The translations under genes and the position numbers were made by a program. Below, in pieces: positions 47,731 to 58,370 of a DNA stretch of 64,000 bases (position 1 is the stretch's first letter; the number at the start of each line of letters is the position of its first letter). Location: contig LR746279.1 of NCBI GenBank assembly GCA_902729315.2, positions 3,190,501-3,254,500 of the forward strand, written 5' to 3'. The stretch is from Spirodela intermedia (lineage: Eukaryota > Streptophyta > Magnoliopsida > Alismatales > Araceae). The notes under the pieces were generated by a model. That model had not been told where the DNA came from and did not search any database. It worked only from the letters and a program-made list of their open reading frames with translations.

Positions 47731-49020
47731 AATGAACCTTAATTTGCAAAGTATAATTGTTGATTTGTGGGTTACCCATTGTAGGGTTTAAATTTATTTT
47801 TTCATTAAGAATTCAAGAGCACCACATTAGGGTTTGTTAGTTCAGGGTTGAACCAGGATGGATAAAAACAAGCTTGAGGAAGTTGAATTGCATGTTAACT
47901 ATTGTAGGATTTGAGTTTAGTTTATGGCCAAGAATTCAAGAATGCCTCAGTAGTGTCTTTTTTAGTGATGAATTAAGATATATGTAGAAACAAGCTCAAC
48001 AATTTTGATTTATAGATTACCTTATTTTAGGGTCTAATTTTATTTTTTTACTAAGAGTTGAAGAGAGCTACATTAGGGTATGTCAAGGATGAATTAGGAG
48101 GGATAGAAACAAGCTTGATCATGTTGAATGGCAAAATACCCATTATAGGGTCTGAACATATTTTGTGACAATGAGCTTCGCACGAGGGTTTGTTTGACAA
48201 TGAACTAGCATGGATAGAAACATGTTTGACCATGTTGATTTTTGAATTCAAGAACACCGCATTAAGGTTTGTTGACTCAGGGATCAACTAAGATGAATAG
48301 GAGCAACCTTAACAATGTTGAATTGCAGGCTACCCATTGTAGTGTTTGAAGTTAGTTTATGACCGAGAAATTGAGACCATTTAATTAAGTATTTTTTAGG
48401 CATCACTTAGGATAAATAGAAATAAATTCAACGATGTTGATTTGTGGGTTACCTATTGTAGGGTTTAAAACTAGTTTGTGACTGAGAATTCGAGAATGAT
48501 GCATAAGGTTTGTTTAGGGATGAACTATTATAGATAGAAACATGCTCGACCATGTTGAATTACCGAGTTACTCATTGCAGGGTCTAAAATTAGTTTGTGA
48601 CAGAAAATTCAAGAACACCGCATTAAGTTTTGTTTATTCAGGGATGGGCCAGGATGAATATAAACAAGCTTGATGATGTTGAATTACAAGTTACCTATTG
48701 TTGGGTTTAAAGTTAGTTTATGACCTAGAATGTAAGAACGCCTCATTAGGGTTTATTTTAGGGTTGAAATACGATGGATAAAAACATGTTATACAGTGTT
48801 GGTTTATGGGTTACCAAGAGATCAAGAACGGCACATTAGGGTTTATTTGTTTAGTGATGAATCATAATAGATAGAAGCAAACTGGACGACGTTGACATAC
48901 AAGTTATTAATTGTAAGGTGTGGGGTCAGTTTGCGACTGAGAATCGAAGAATACTGCATTCTGGTTTGTTTGATTAAAGATGAACTAGTATAGATAGAAA
49001 CATGCTTGACGATGTTCTTT
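47730..49020. repeat. Degenerate tandem array with a period of about 120 bp
   Basis: The phrase 'gttacccattgtagggttt' recurs in varied form near 47768, 47891, 48009, 48127, 48328, 48448, 48563, 48690 and 48903, mostly 115-127 bp apart. Each unit also holds 'gaattcaagaacaccgcattagggtttgtt', 'gatgaactaggatggatagaaacaagctt' and 'gacgatgttg'-like words. About ten units are present. Units differ by substitutions and small indels, so the array is old. It has no coding potential of its own. Confidence 0.85.
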
Positions 49021-49540
49021 TTTGCCCATCAAATAAGAAAGAGCTTGACTCCCAATTCCAGGAATAGTACACTAATTCGCAAAGCTTATGTCGTTTAGGC
49101 CCGCTCTTATACTGCACCTATTTCCCATAGGTAGATGATCGACGTCAGACTCTGCAACAATGTATGAAGAGTATAAGATTAGATAGCTTAGATGGATAGA
49201 AGGAGGGAGATAGAGAGAGACAGGGGGAAGAGATATATACCGGGAGCAGTCGACGTTGGGGCTCATGGGGAGGTTAAGGCGAAGCTTGCAGAAGGTGAGC
49301 ATGTGGGTAACGCGGCCGGGCTTGACCCCAAAGGAAGGGGTCGTCTGCTTGAAGCACTAGCAGATGGCCTTCCTCTCCGGGCCTGTCGCTGCCATCCGCC
49401 CCAGCGACTGCACCCTCTCGCAGCACTGCGCCGTCGGATTCCCCTCCCCGATTCCCGTTAGGTATCCCCCCGTAGGGCGCCATCGAACTCACCGCATCTC
49501 TGCACGACGGCGCCCATCCCCTCCCACCCCACATGCCCAC

Positions 49541-49632
49541 CACCATCACCGCCACCACCACCACCACCACCACCACAAGGTTTCTGAAGATGGCAGCTGT
49601 GGTGGGCCCCCGCCCTAACACGTTGCCATGCG
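49541..49632. other. (CAC)n run fused to a CNL fragment
   Basis: A CAC-repeat tract (about 49541-49577) is directly followed by a roughly 58-bp segment. That segment matches the CNL LRR region at 44209-44262 almost exactly (aaggtttctgaagatg...gtggtgggcccccgccctaacacgttgcca). Upstream, 49070-49540 is GC-rich with overlapping open frames of no recognised family. Confidence 0.7.
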
Positions 49633-50324
49633 AGAATTGAAGATGATATAAATAAATGCCATGCCCATTCAACGTATCGATGTCTTTGCAATTTCAGGTG
49701 TTCTCTTTATATCCTTCATACCAAGCATTTTTTTAATATACTCACCCATTGTGTTCTCAAAGTCCTCCTAAAGGCCTGAAAGATTTACTAAACGAAGAGT
49801 TAAGTAGCTGATTCTTAACACCCCTCCTCGCCATCCCCATCAAAACAATTGTGCTTCCAAATTCCATATGGTCAGAAAATGGTACTAGAAGATAAGCTTT
49901 TTTAGCAGGGTGTGAAGAAATAAGCCAATCCCAGTCATCAACTCCTGATCAATTTCTGAGGGGAAATTAAATTCTTCTTCACGTACATTTTTGATAAGAT
50001 GATGCCCAGGGTTGGTAGATTCTAGGATCAAATCATCCAGACTTAATCCTAATTAAGGCCAATTCGTAGTGAGTCATACAAAGATTGAGCAGTCCAACGA
50101 AGTCTGCTCCACTCAGCCACACAAAATGAGTCATATATTGGGCCTCAATACTTAAATGCCATAACCAGGTATCTGAATAGCTGTTGACATAGGATTGGTC
50201 AATCAAACTGATCCAATTACCTTATCCTGCTACATAATCAGATCATCCGTACCTTCATCTCTAGGGCCACTTCCCATCAATATTATGATGAGGAGAAATA
50301 ATGTGCTACATGACAACTGAAACA

Positions 50325-50345
50325 ATATATATATATATATATATT
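50325..50345. repeat. (AT)n microsatellite
   Basis: A short AT dinucleotide run. The flanking 49633-50900 stretch contains no gene I recognise. Confidence 0.85.
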
Positions 50346-50939
50346 ATTTTAGCTTCATTATTAAACAAACGAGTACAAAATCACTACTTTATCATAAAAC
50401 TTGAACCTTAGAGAGTCAACCCACAAATATTAAATGACCTTACATATAGACCTAAACAATGCCAAAGACATTTATGGCAAAAAAGGAAAGATCAAAAGCA
50501 TGTTAGTAATCAAGAGCCATAGAAAAAGAAAGAGAAGATCCTAGGATAGCCTATTCCCAGTAGAAAGCGAAGAAAAGGATAGAAAACATGCTTATCATTA
50601 TAACCTCTTATTTGATTCCTAGTAAATTCAAGCTAACAAAGGAAACGATGCCATCCATGATAAAAACAATGAAAACGCTAGCCTGACGAGCATATAATCT
50701 GACTCCAAATGTTTTGATCCACCAGTCAGACGTTTTACTCAGTAAATCAGATGCACATATAGAACATTTAGTCAAGAATGAGAAATAAAAGAGGAAATCC
50801 AATCAAGCCAAACCAACCCAAAATATGGATACGATGAAAAAACAGTTAGGTATGGTATATATACTGCTCAGGTGCTGTAGCAGTACTTCTGTAGCCAGAA
50901 TGTATTTGGAATGGAGGGAACACTACAAAACACAAGCTC

Positions 50940-51070
50940 ATCATCAAGGAACATATTACGGTGAAACAGTGTTTGCAGGAGCAGTTGTACAAGTTTACCC
51001 CTATCCTAGCACTTCGGGCTCTCTGTTGACACTTAGTATTCCTTGGTACAACACCACCTGATCTGTCGAA
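50940..51070 (-). pseudogene. Partial CLP1 fragment (second copy)
   Basis: The minus strand encodes SGGVVPRNTKCQQRARSARIG, then continues into sequence parallel to that after the other copy at 51640-51780. A further piece reading VPRNTKFRQ abuts it at 51061-51090, so the same CLP1 motif occurs twice in succession. It lacks the kinase Walker motifs. Confidence 0.75.
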
Positions 51071-51072
51071 AC

Positions 51073-51501
51073 TTAGTATTCCTTGGCACATAGAGCAACC
51101 CTGTTATATGAGCCTAGGTCTGACTCCTTTCCTGCCAGTGATGCAGCAGCAGCCTCCACTCTTGCCGCCGCTTTTGATGATTTCTCCCTAGCGGCAGAAA
51201 TTGATACCTGACATTGTTGGGGATCTTGCGGGAGAGAGAGGCATCGATGGAGGAAGCTACGGTGTGAATCTGTGAATGGTGGAGGAACCGGTGCAATTGT
51301 TGCTGGCGGTGTTGGGAGAGAATCCGGTGGAGCCATCCCTTGTTGGCCGGCACCCACATTCATTAGATGACTGAATTTCGGTGAGCTCCTCAACTTTGGA
51401 AGATTATATGACTGAATCCACATTAAATTAGAGGCCATATGACTCAAATACATATTCGAGAGGGCGAAAAAAGGGGGTAAACTTTGATCGGACGTCTTCA
51501 T
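51073..51501 (-). other. Unidentified chimeric frame, duplicated at 41.6 kb
   Basis: An open frame of 142 aa. The first ~25 residues come from an out-of-frame copy of the CNL tail. The middle is a Pro/Ala/Ser-rich segment (PPDSLPTPPATIAPVPPPFT, then FLHRCLSLPQDPQQCQVSISAAREKSSK-like). The last residues run into the CLP1 motif. The central part has codon-like regularity and is shared with 41640-41960, so it probably derives from a real host exon I cannot name. Confidence 0.4.
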
Positions 51502-51605
51502 GGTCCCACTCTAATCCAGTCCACCATTCTTCTTCACCATAGATCCCTTCGATGTTCTTGGCAGTAGAGAGCCCAAAGGGTAGCTTCTTCAGCTCTGGAC
51601 AGCCT
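51440..51605 (-). pseudogene. CNL 3'-end fragment
   Basis: This matches the CNL gene end at 43815-43970 (DCPELKKLPFG, then EWDHEDVRSKF coded on the minus strand). The upstream boundary at about 51601 joins abruptly to CLP1-derived intron-like sequence. Confidence 0.8.
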
Positions 51606-51639
51606 GATACATATACTGTCGCCCGTATACTTTTTCACC

Positions 51640-51867
51640 AAAGATTACAGTGAAACAGTGTTTGCGGGACAAGTTGAACAAGTTTACCCCTATCCTAGAG
51701 CTTCGGGCTCTCTGTCGTAACTTAGTATTCCTTGGTACAACACCACCTGATTTGTGAAGTTTCACTATGTCTTTGCCTTGTATGACTCCTTTCAGCATAA
51801 CATTGCACGATAGAAGCACCATGGTCATGAGGGCAGGCAGAGATAAAGCAGAATGGATAAACATCAC
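51640..51867 (-). pseudogene. Partial CLP1 internal exon
   Basis: The minus strand encodes DIVKLHKSGGVVPRNTKLRQ and continues RARSSRI. This is a hallmark stretch of plant CLP1 (Clp1-like 5'-OH polynucleotide kinase/cleavage factor subunit). The residues before it (VMLKGVIQGK) are a shortened form of the family sequence. After RSSRI the frame runs into a likely intron. No Walker A, lid or C-terminal CLP1 exons were found nearby, so this appears to be part of a broken gene with exon 1 at 53830-54030. Confidence 0.78.
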
Positions 51868-53829
51868 AGAAGAACAATTAGGGTCTCATCTTCTTAATAA
51901 AAAAATTCATATTTAAAGGATAAATGTGCTATCCGAATTAGGGAATAAAGGAATATCCCAAGAAATTCAATGTGATGACTTTCTCCAAAGAAAATGCAAC
52001 TAGAGATGCCTCTAACAAGATTTCAATCATTTGACTAAAACAGGAAGTAGTTTCCAGAATAGCTGTGATCAAAGCATTCCAATTTATTTGAGGATGAAGA
52101 TCAAAGAAAATTAAAATAAAGACTAATTTAGTTTACGAGCAAGGAAGTCGAACTAGTAAGAAAACATAGTTAAATAGTATCAAAATAACCAAACTAGGAA
52201 AGTCGAAATAGATGTATGGAAAGATGAAAGCATCCCATACCAAATAAAACTAAAACCAGCAAAACTTTGTCTTTAATGGCGCTGACAAACATAGAAGGAT
52301 ATCAAAAACCCATGTGAGAAGATATGGGTCCCTGCAACAAGAATAGGAAAATCGAAAAAACCTCAAAGCGGGTCCCTGAAAGGAGATATGGACGGAGGAA
52401 TACTGCATATACATATTGGACGCAATAGAGTATACTGGCCAATGAGAGATCTTTACATGCAAGTTCAAAATCAAAATGACGGTGACAATCCACAATGAAA
52501 GGAACGGAAAACTTACGGCCCTGCTCACCAAAGCATAAGAAATACATTGGAATAAAATCACTGATTCATATTATTCTATCGTTAATTGAGATTGCTCGGT
52601 AGAAAAGTAGGAGGACATATGTGGCAAGAAATGCAACCATTAACACTCGGTGGCCACATACTTCAATGCGAAAGGGGGCATAGATGGCCTCTTGAATAAC
52701 CTAGACTCCTTCCACGCTCGAATAGAAGCAAAGAGAAAAATTGCACAAGACACCATTTACGTGTGATCATAAGATACATCCAGCGGATTTAAGCCTTGAA
52801 GATCCATATGTCGTATTTTGTACCCCTAAAGAGCAGAGCTCTGCATTCTCTAGACACCCAATCCTTTCAGGTTTTCAGGTCAATCACACTGCTATTCTAC
52901 ATGTCAGAAAAAATGAAATTTTTAACCACGAAAAACAATGGTAACAGTCGAGGTATCAAACATGCAAATAAACCAAGGGATTGTACAGGGAGAGTGTAGC
53001 ACCATCTCGTAGACATGACGATGAAGATGATGGTATGATCCCAAAAAGATGACCAGGACCACAAGAAAAAGGATGATTATGACTAAAAGGGTCTGATTAG
53101 GAACATTTACGAGGCATAGCTGGAAGCACCACAAGATGATTAGAGAAGAGGAATATCGGAAAAAAAGAGGGTTATAAGTTAACAGATATGAAGAGATCCA
53201 ATTCTAAGAACCAATGATCACAATTTCTTAAAAGATTGCACAAATATTTCATCAGTATCGGTGGCTCCAACATTCAACTATTGGCATGATGGTGCCGACT
53301 AATCTTCTTTTAAACTCCCAGAATAAACCAGTGCCCACACCAGTGTGAGTAATTCTAACCTTGTATTTGTATAGCCCGAATGCCAATTTCTTATCCTTTA
53401 GCATTTTTCTCATCTCGTAATAATATGCGTTGAGCTCTACTAATTTTTATTTTTTCAATATTTTTTTTAATAAAAAGATTAGTCGCTCAACGTAGCGCCT
53501 GGCACAATGGTTTGATTCCACCAAAATCCCCCCCCCCCCCACCACTTCTGATAGATAACAAACAACGATGCCTAAATGACTGGAACACATGAAACTGAGG
53601 ACAGATATATAAAATCAGCCACTTTCTTCTTATAAACCAGGAAGGGTTTTTTTATCGACTGTTAGCTCTTTTTCAATGATTCAGCAGAAAATCCCACCAA
53701 ATAGTGATCCCCAACTTCGATTTTTGTTAGGAGAAAACGCATTCTTTTATTCATATAGATTATTGCAAACACGTGTCGCAGTCAAAGAGAACTTGCAGGA
53801 TAGAGAGCACAACAGGATAAGCCATGTAC

Positions 53830-54030
53830 CGCGAATTTGTGACTCGGAGGGAAGGAAAGCCAGTTCTCCGGCGGAAGTTCTGTCCCAAAGATCTCTGCCG
53901 TGTCGGACACCAGTCTGAGACGGAGCCGGCTGTCGTCTCGTGTCTCCAACCTGAGCTCGCTTTCCTTTCCCAACTGGAACTGCCGCACGTTGCTGCCTCC
54001 CGCCCCCGCCGGCGCCTGCGAGGACGCCAT
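53830..54030 (-). CDS. First exon of a CLP1 homologue (gene probably broken)
   Basis: The frame from ATG 54030 encodes 67 residues. It starts MASSQAPAGAGGSNVRQFQL and contains ESELRLE, then TAEIFGTELPPENWLSFPP and KFA at a GT donor (phase 0). This is the N-terminal domain start of plant CLP1 (CLPS3-like), a subunit of pre-mRNA 3'-end cleavage factor with nuclear 5'-kinase ancestry. The expected next segment (VFTWYGATIE) and the Walker A block (GPTDSGKS-like) were not found between 51867 and 53800. Only a later exon fragment is present at 51640-51867. The locus is therefore likely a truncated copy, though its promoter side and exon 1 look intact. Confidence 0.75.
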
Positions 54031-54334
54031 CCCCGGTTCCCCCTTCCTCGGCTTGTCCTAATCGCCCTAATCTCTCTTTCTCCTCTCCCTTCCGCGTCAG
54101 ATCAGGCGACGGAGGCGTCCACATAGAGCCGCCATTCTCCCGCCGGCGAGGACGCAGAGCGAGCGAGATAGCGGGCGAGAGAGAGAGAGGGAGAGAGAGG
54201 GAGAGAGAGACCGAGAGAGATCGTAGAGGTCTCCACAGCAAGCTCGAAGCCGGGGTTTCCCCACCTCCTGGACTGATCTATCTGACCAGTTCTTGGCGCC
54301 CCCCGCACTGAATTTAAACGTTATTACGACCATA

Positions 54335-55400
54335 CGTAGGGTTTCATCTAATAATATGATACCATTTCTAAAAACGAAAATGGCTCAGCCCATCCAGCGC
54401 CGTCGAGTTGACCGGATGCATTGACTTGTTTAGTCAACTCCGGCAGCCCCCCGTTTATCGATTCAAGTGGGCTACCATCTAATTCAGTAAGAGGGAGGCG
54501 TAAAAAGCAAAAACAAAATGTTTGGGCACCAGTGTGCAACTCTCTGCAAGATGTTCACCAAAGGATTGGGTATATTTATAAATATTATGTCATTGTGGTT
54601 TAAACCGTAATTATTTGATGATTCTTAGGAAAACTTAGACGGTTTCATCTGATAATGCTATTTTTAAAAATGGAAATGATTCAGCTCACGTCAGCGCGTC
54701 GATCAGACCCCCCCACCCCAGTTGACTATGTAAGTCGACTCCAGCAGCCCCGTTTATAGTCTACGCAAATGGGCCACCGTCTAATTTAATAAGTGAGAGG
54801 CGTAAAAATAAAAAATAAGAAAGTTTTAGGTACTAGAATGCAATTCGCTCGCGTTATTTCTCGAGCTAGTTAGCCATATTTACAAATATCACGTCAGTGT
54901 GGTGTCAAAGCTATATACGATAGTTATTAAGAAAACTTAGACGGTTTCAAGTGAGTTAGTGTCTAATTCAACAAGAGAGAGGCGACCACGCTGACTCCTT
55001 TAGTCAACTCCGGCAGCCCCCGTTATTAGTCTACGCGAGTGGGGTTACTGTCTAATTCAACAAGAGAGAGGTGTAAAAAGCAAAAACAAAAAAGTTTGGA
55101 CATCAGCCTGCAATTCGCTTGCAAGATGTTCGCTGGCTAGAGACGGACGGCTGGGGTGAAGCGTTGCTGGCCCAAGAGCTGGTCATACATATAAATAGTT
55201 ATTCATTTTGGGGTAAAAATTAATATTGGGAAATGGCTTAGCTCCAGCAGACTCGGGTTAAATTCAATAAGATTAAGGGTTAAAAATAATAACGAAAAAT
55301 TTAGATACCAGGGTGAAAATCACTAGCGAGAGTTCGCTTCCTGGGACAGAACGTGGGACGACATATTTTTAAATATTACGTCATCATGGTGTATAAATTA
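54335..55400. repeat. Tandem array with units of about 220-300 bp upstream of the CLP1 exon
   Basis: The phrase 'tcaactccRgcagcccc' recurs near 54434, 54734 and 55014, with a decayed copy near 55231. Each is followed by 'gtttat.gtctacgcRa.tgggccaccgtctaattYaa', 'agagaggcgtaaaaa', 'aaagttt.ggtacca', 'caattcgct' and 'aatatYacgtcaStgtggtgt'. About four units of shrinking length are present. No coding potential was recognised. Confidence 0.8.
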
Positions 55401-56050
55401 ATTATTCGATAAATGCCATCTGATCATCATCTTCTTCCTTGGATCGCGAAGAAGCTCCAAACCCCCCCCAGCTCGAACCAGAATGTGGTCGATGTACAGA
55501 GAAGGTCTTCACAGTTGCAGCGGAGGAGGAAGAAGATGATGAAACGGAAGCTTCGGCGAGGAAGACTCGAAGGTACGGCGGCGCCTCCGTGCCCGGTATC
55601 TTCAGCAGGAAGGGAGGAGATCTGAATGCTCAAGATCCCCTTCAATCTCGCAGATTAAGTAATTATTACGATGATTTCTGAAAGACAGGAGAAAAAAAAG
55701 AATCTCCGGTCGTCGTCTTCTTTTTCTGCCTTCCGGTGGTTCCTGGTAAGGTGGGGAGAAAGACAGAGAGAGAGAGAGAGAGAGGGAGGGGGGGTGGAGT
55801 ACGTCTTGCTCAGGCGACGGCCAATGGATTGGAGGATGCATTCATGCCGGCCGGAGGGCCCCGCAGAGCTCCCCCGTCTTCTCCCCCTCGAGAATCTCGG
55901 CCCTCTCCCATCATGTCCCCCGATGGTCCCCCTTCCCCTTTTCTCCATCATCGTCCGACAGCTCTCCTCGACTTCTCCCCGCCGCCGTGTCCCTACCCTC
56001 CGCCGCCGCCGCCTCATCGCCATGAAAGAGTAAGAAGCAGCAGAGAAGCA

Positions 56051-56220
56051 GAAGAAGAAGAAGAAGAAGAAGAAGAAGAAGAAGAAGAAGAAGAAGAAGA
56101 AGAAGAAGAAGAAGAAGAAGAAGAAGAAGAAGAAGAAGAAGAAGCAGAAGAAGCAGAAGAAGCAGAAGAAGAAGCAGAAGAAGCAGAAGAAGCAGAAGAA
56201 GAAGCAGAAGAAGCAGAAGA
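56051..56220. repeat. (GAA)n/(GCAGAA)n microsatellite
   Basis: About 170 bp of almost pure GAA triplets pass into GCAGAA variants toward 56220. It would encode poly-Glu in one forward frame, but no gene context supports translation. The 55413-56050 stretch before it has no recognised gene. Confidence 0.9.
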
Positions 56221-56619
56221 GGCCTTCCCGCGGTCTCGTATCCGAGGGAGGCTACGAGCCCAAAAAGCTTATATTTATTGTTTTAATAGATTCGACGTCT
56301 GGGCAAGAAAAAATTTAAATATTTCGACTAAGATCCAAAACCCAGACAAAATATCGGCAGAAAAAAAAATGAAAACTCGGCTCGTCCCTCCCATTAACAG
56401 TTTCTCATATCGAGAGAGAGAGAGAGAGAGAGGAACCCGGTCGTAATAAATCCGGTTTATTCTCCTCTCAATGGTCTGTGGGGGTCAACGGAAATGATGG
56501 CCGTCGAATCTGGAGCGGAGTGTGATCGCCCCTCTCTCTCTTGGTGTATGGTATGGGTGGTCCGCGCCGTGCTTTTATGACTCTACATAGTGACAGACAA
56601 GGAATGGGTGCGCTCCCAA

Positions 56620-57948
56620 TCAGAGGAACTGATCTAGGGTCGTGTTCATTAGATAGCTTGCGACGATGCGATACGTTGACTCTGTGGGGTGGACGGCGTC
56701 CCAGAAGACATACTTGGTCGCGTCCTGACACGTCAGCGGTTGATCCGGCTTGCACACGTAGCCCATCTCGTACAGCCCCGTCGCGCAGCACCCGAGCCTA
56801 GAATTCTCGAACCCTGCTCACCGTAAAAGCAGTATAAGAAGAAGAAGAAGAAGAAGACCCTCCCTCTCAGTAACCAGAGGTGAGAATCTCCCCTCTCCGG
56901 CCAATCAGCAAGCTCCCCTGCTCTCGCAGATTCCGGCGGCGGAGTAGGAAGAGAAGAAGAAGATTAAGGTAGGAGGAGGAGGTTTACCGTAGGATTCGGG
57001 GCGGCTGATGATGTCGAGGAGAAGATCGTAGACGCCGGCGAAGGCGATCCTTGCGCCGGGGAGGGCGGAGTTGAGGTGGGCTGCGATGCTCTGGAGGCGC
57101 GAGTTGAATCCGGCGGCGACGCGGTTGTAATCCTCTCTGCAGCCGCCGGCGCCTGCGACGTTGGCGGTCCTGGAGATGGGCACGCAGCCGATGGGGGACA
57201 GCCCACTGAGATCGATCTTCCTCGCTCCCATGGCGTAGATCTCCGACACGAAGTCCCTGGCTATGCCCGCCACAAAGTCCTGGTACTGCTCCACCGTGAA
57301 GTGGGAGGACCTCGTGGGAATGGCGTAGTAATTCTCGATAAAGTCGTTGGTCCCCAGGCTGATCACGTACAGCGCCTCCGTCAGCGTCACCTCTGCCTGC
57401 TCCGCCCCCTGGAAGCTCCGCAGCCTCTCCCTGAACTCCTCGAAGTACTCCAGCTGCCTCCACAGCGGTATCACCTCCTGCACAAGGACGGTGGAAGAAG
57501 ACGTCTTTCTCTCATCAGGCGGAGAAGGAAGAGGGTCTCTCAGAAATTGAACATCCATTGGTGGGTGGGTCGTACTTACGAGGACTCCGGCGGTGACGTT
57601 GTCGAACCCGGTGGCGGCGGAGGCGAAGGTGACGCCCGTGGCGAAGTCCTTAATGTCGTATTCTGGGTCGAGATAGGCGGGCACAGTGGGCTTGATTCCA
57701 AAGGCCTCGGAGAGGAAGTCTGTGGCGAGGCGGCCATTGCAGAACCTGCCTGTGGCCTTGCCGCCGGCGAAGTCACGACCGTAGGGGGGGAAATTGCTGC
57801 GGGCGATGGTGAGGATGGCGTTGTTGTTCCCGGCGTCAACGGAGGAGTCTCCGAAGACAATCACCGCCGTCACCTTCGCCGCCATTAAAGTCCACCGGGA
57901 GAGAACGAGGAGGAGCAGGAGCCAGTGGCGGAGAACGCCGCCGCTCAT
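56620..57948 (-). CDS. GDSL-type esterase/lipase (secreted SGNH hydrolase)
   Basis: Three exons join in frame: 57948-57580, 57477-56988 and 56813-56620. They give 350 aa, the usual family length. An N-terminal hydrophobic signal (about residues 8-24) indicates secretion. The catalytic serine is in FGDSSVDAGNN (S35). Block III is LGTNDFIENYY (G165-D168). Asp325 and His328 of the triad are in FWDAVHPTE. Paired cysteines in GCCATGLYE and nearby are typical. These enzymes hydrolyse acyl esters of lipids, cutin precursors or acylated sugars in the wall; the substrate cannot be told from sequence. Introns are GT-AG. The second contains an AAG-rich run. It appears complete and functional, with all four SGNH blocks present. 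Confidence 0.94.
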
Positions 57949-58330
57949 TTCCTCATGTGGGGGAGGCGGGAAGCTTACTGAAAGGAAGGTCCTTTTCCCC
58001 TTGGGGACATTTATAGTAATGCTTAATAGTTACTGAGAATGGTCCTTCACCTTCACGTTCACGTTCACCTTCACTTTCCTCCCCACCCCGTCCTTCCTCC
58101 CGCTCACAACCAACATGCCTTTCTCTCTCTGGTTGTCTGTAGCGGGAGGGGACTCGGCGTGGACTTGAATGGTTTAGCCAACTGCCGAATCGGCCGAGGT
58201 TTATTCGTACCGACCAAACCATCACTGAGTTCATTTACTCGCCTTCCAAATTTTCAAACTTGGCCAAAGCCTTCGATTTCCTACCTCCCTTCGCATCTAT
58301 TTATTTACCGTGCATGGGCAAAATGCCAAC

Positions 58331-58370
<40 letters not shown>

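Noticed and set aside
47730..49020. CRISPR-like array
   Set aside because: The direct repeats are long, degenerate and contiguous, without short identical repeats or unique spacers, and this is a plant nuclear genome.
52225..52561. Possible missing CLP1 exon with an FIWYG-like phrase
   Set aside because: Only the WYG triplet agrees with the expected family segment. Flanking residues do not match and no splice borders fit.
53000..53140. 70-codon hydrophobic minus-strand frame as a small membrane protein
   Set aside because: No start context, no homologue recognised, and it lies in the likely intron of the broken CLP1 locus.
55736..56446. 236-codon frame with a poly-Glu run
   Set aside because: Created by the GAA microsatellite. 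No family similarity or gene context.
57076..57888. 270-codon plus-strand frame opposite the GDSL gene
   Set aside because: Antisense shadow of the GDSL coding strand, which carries all catalytic blocks.
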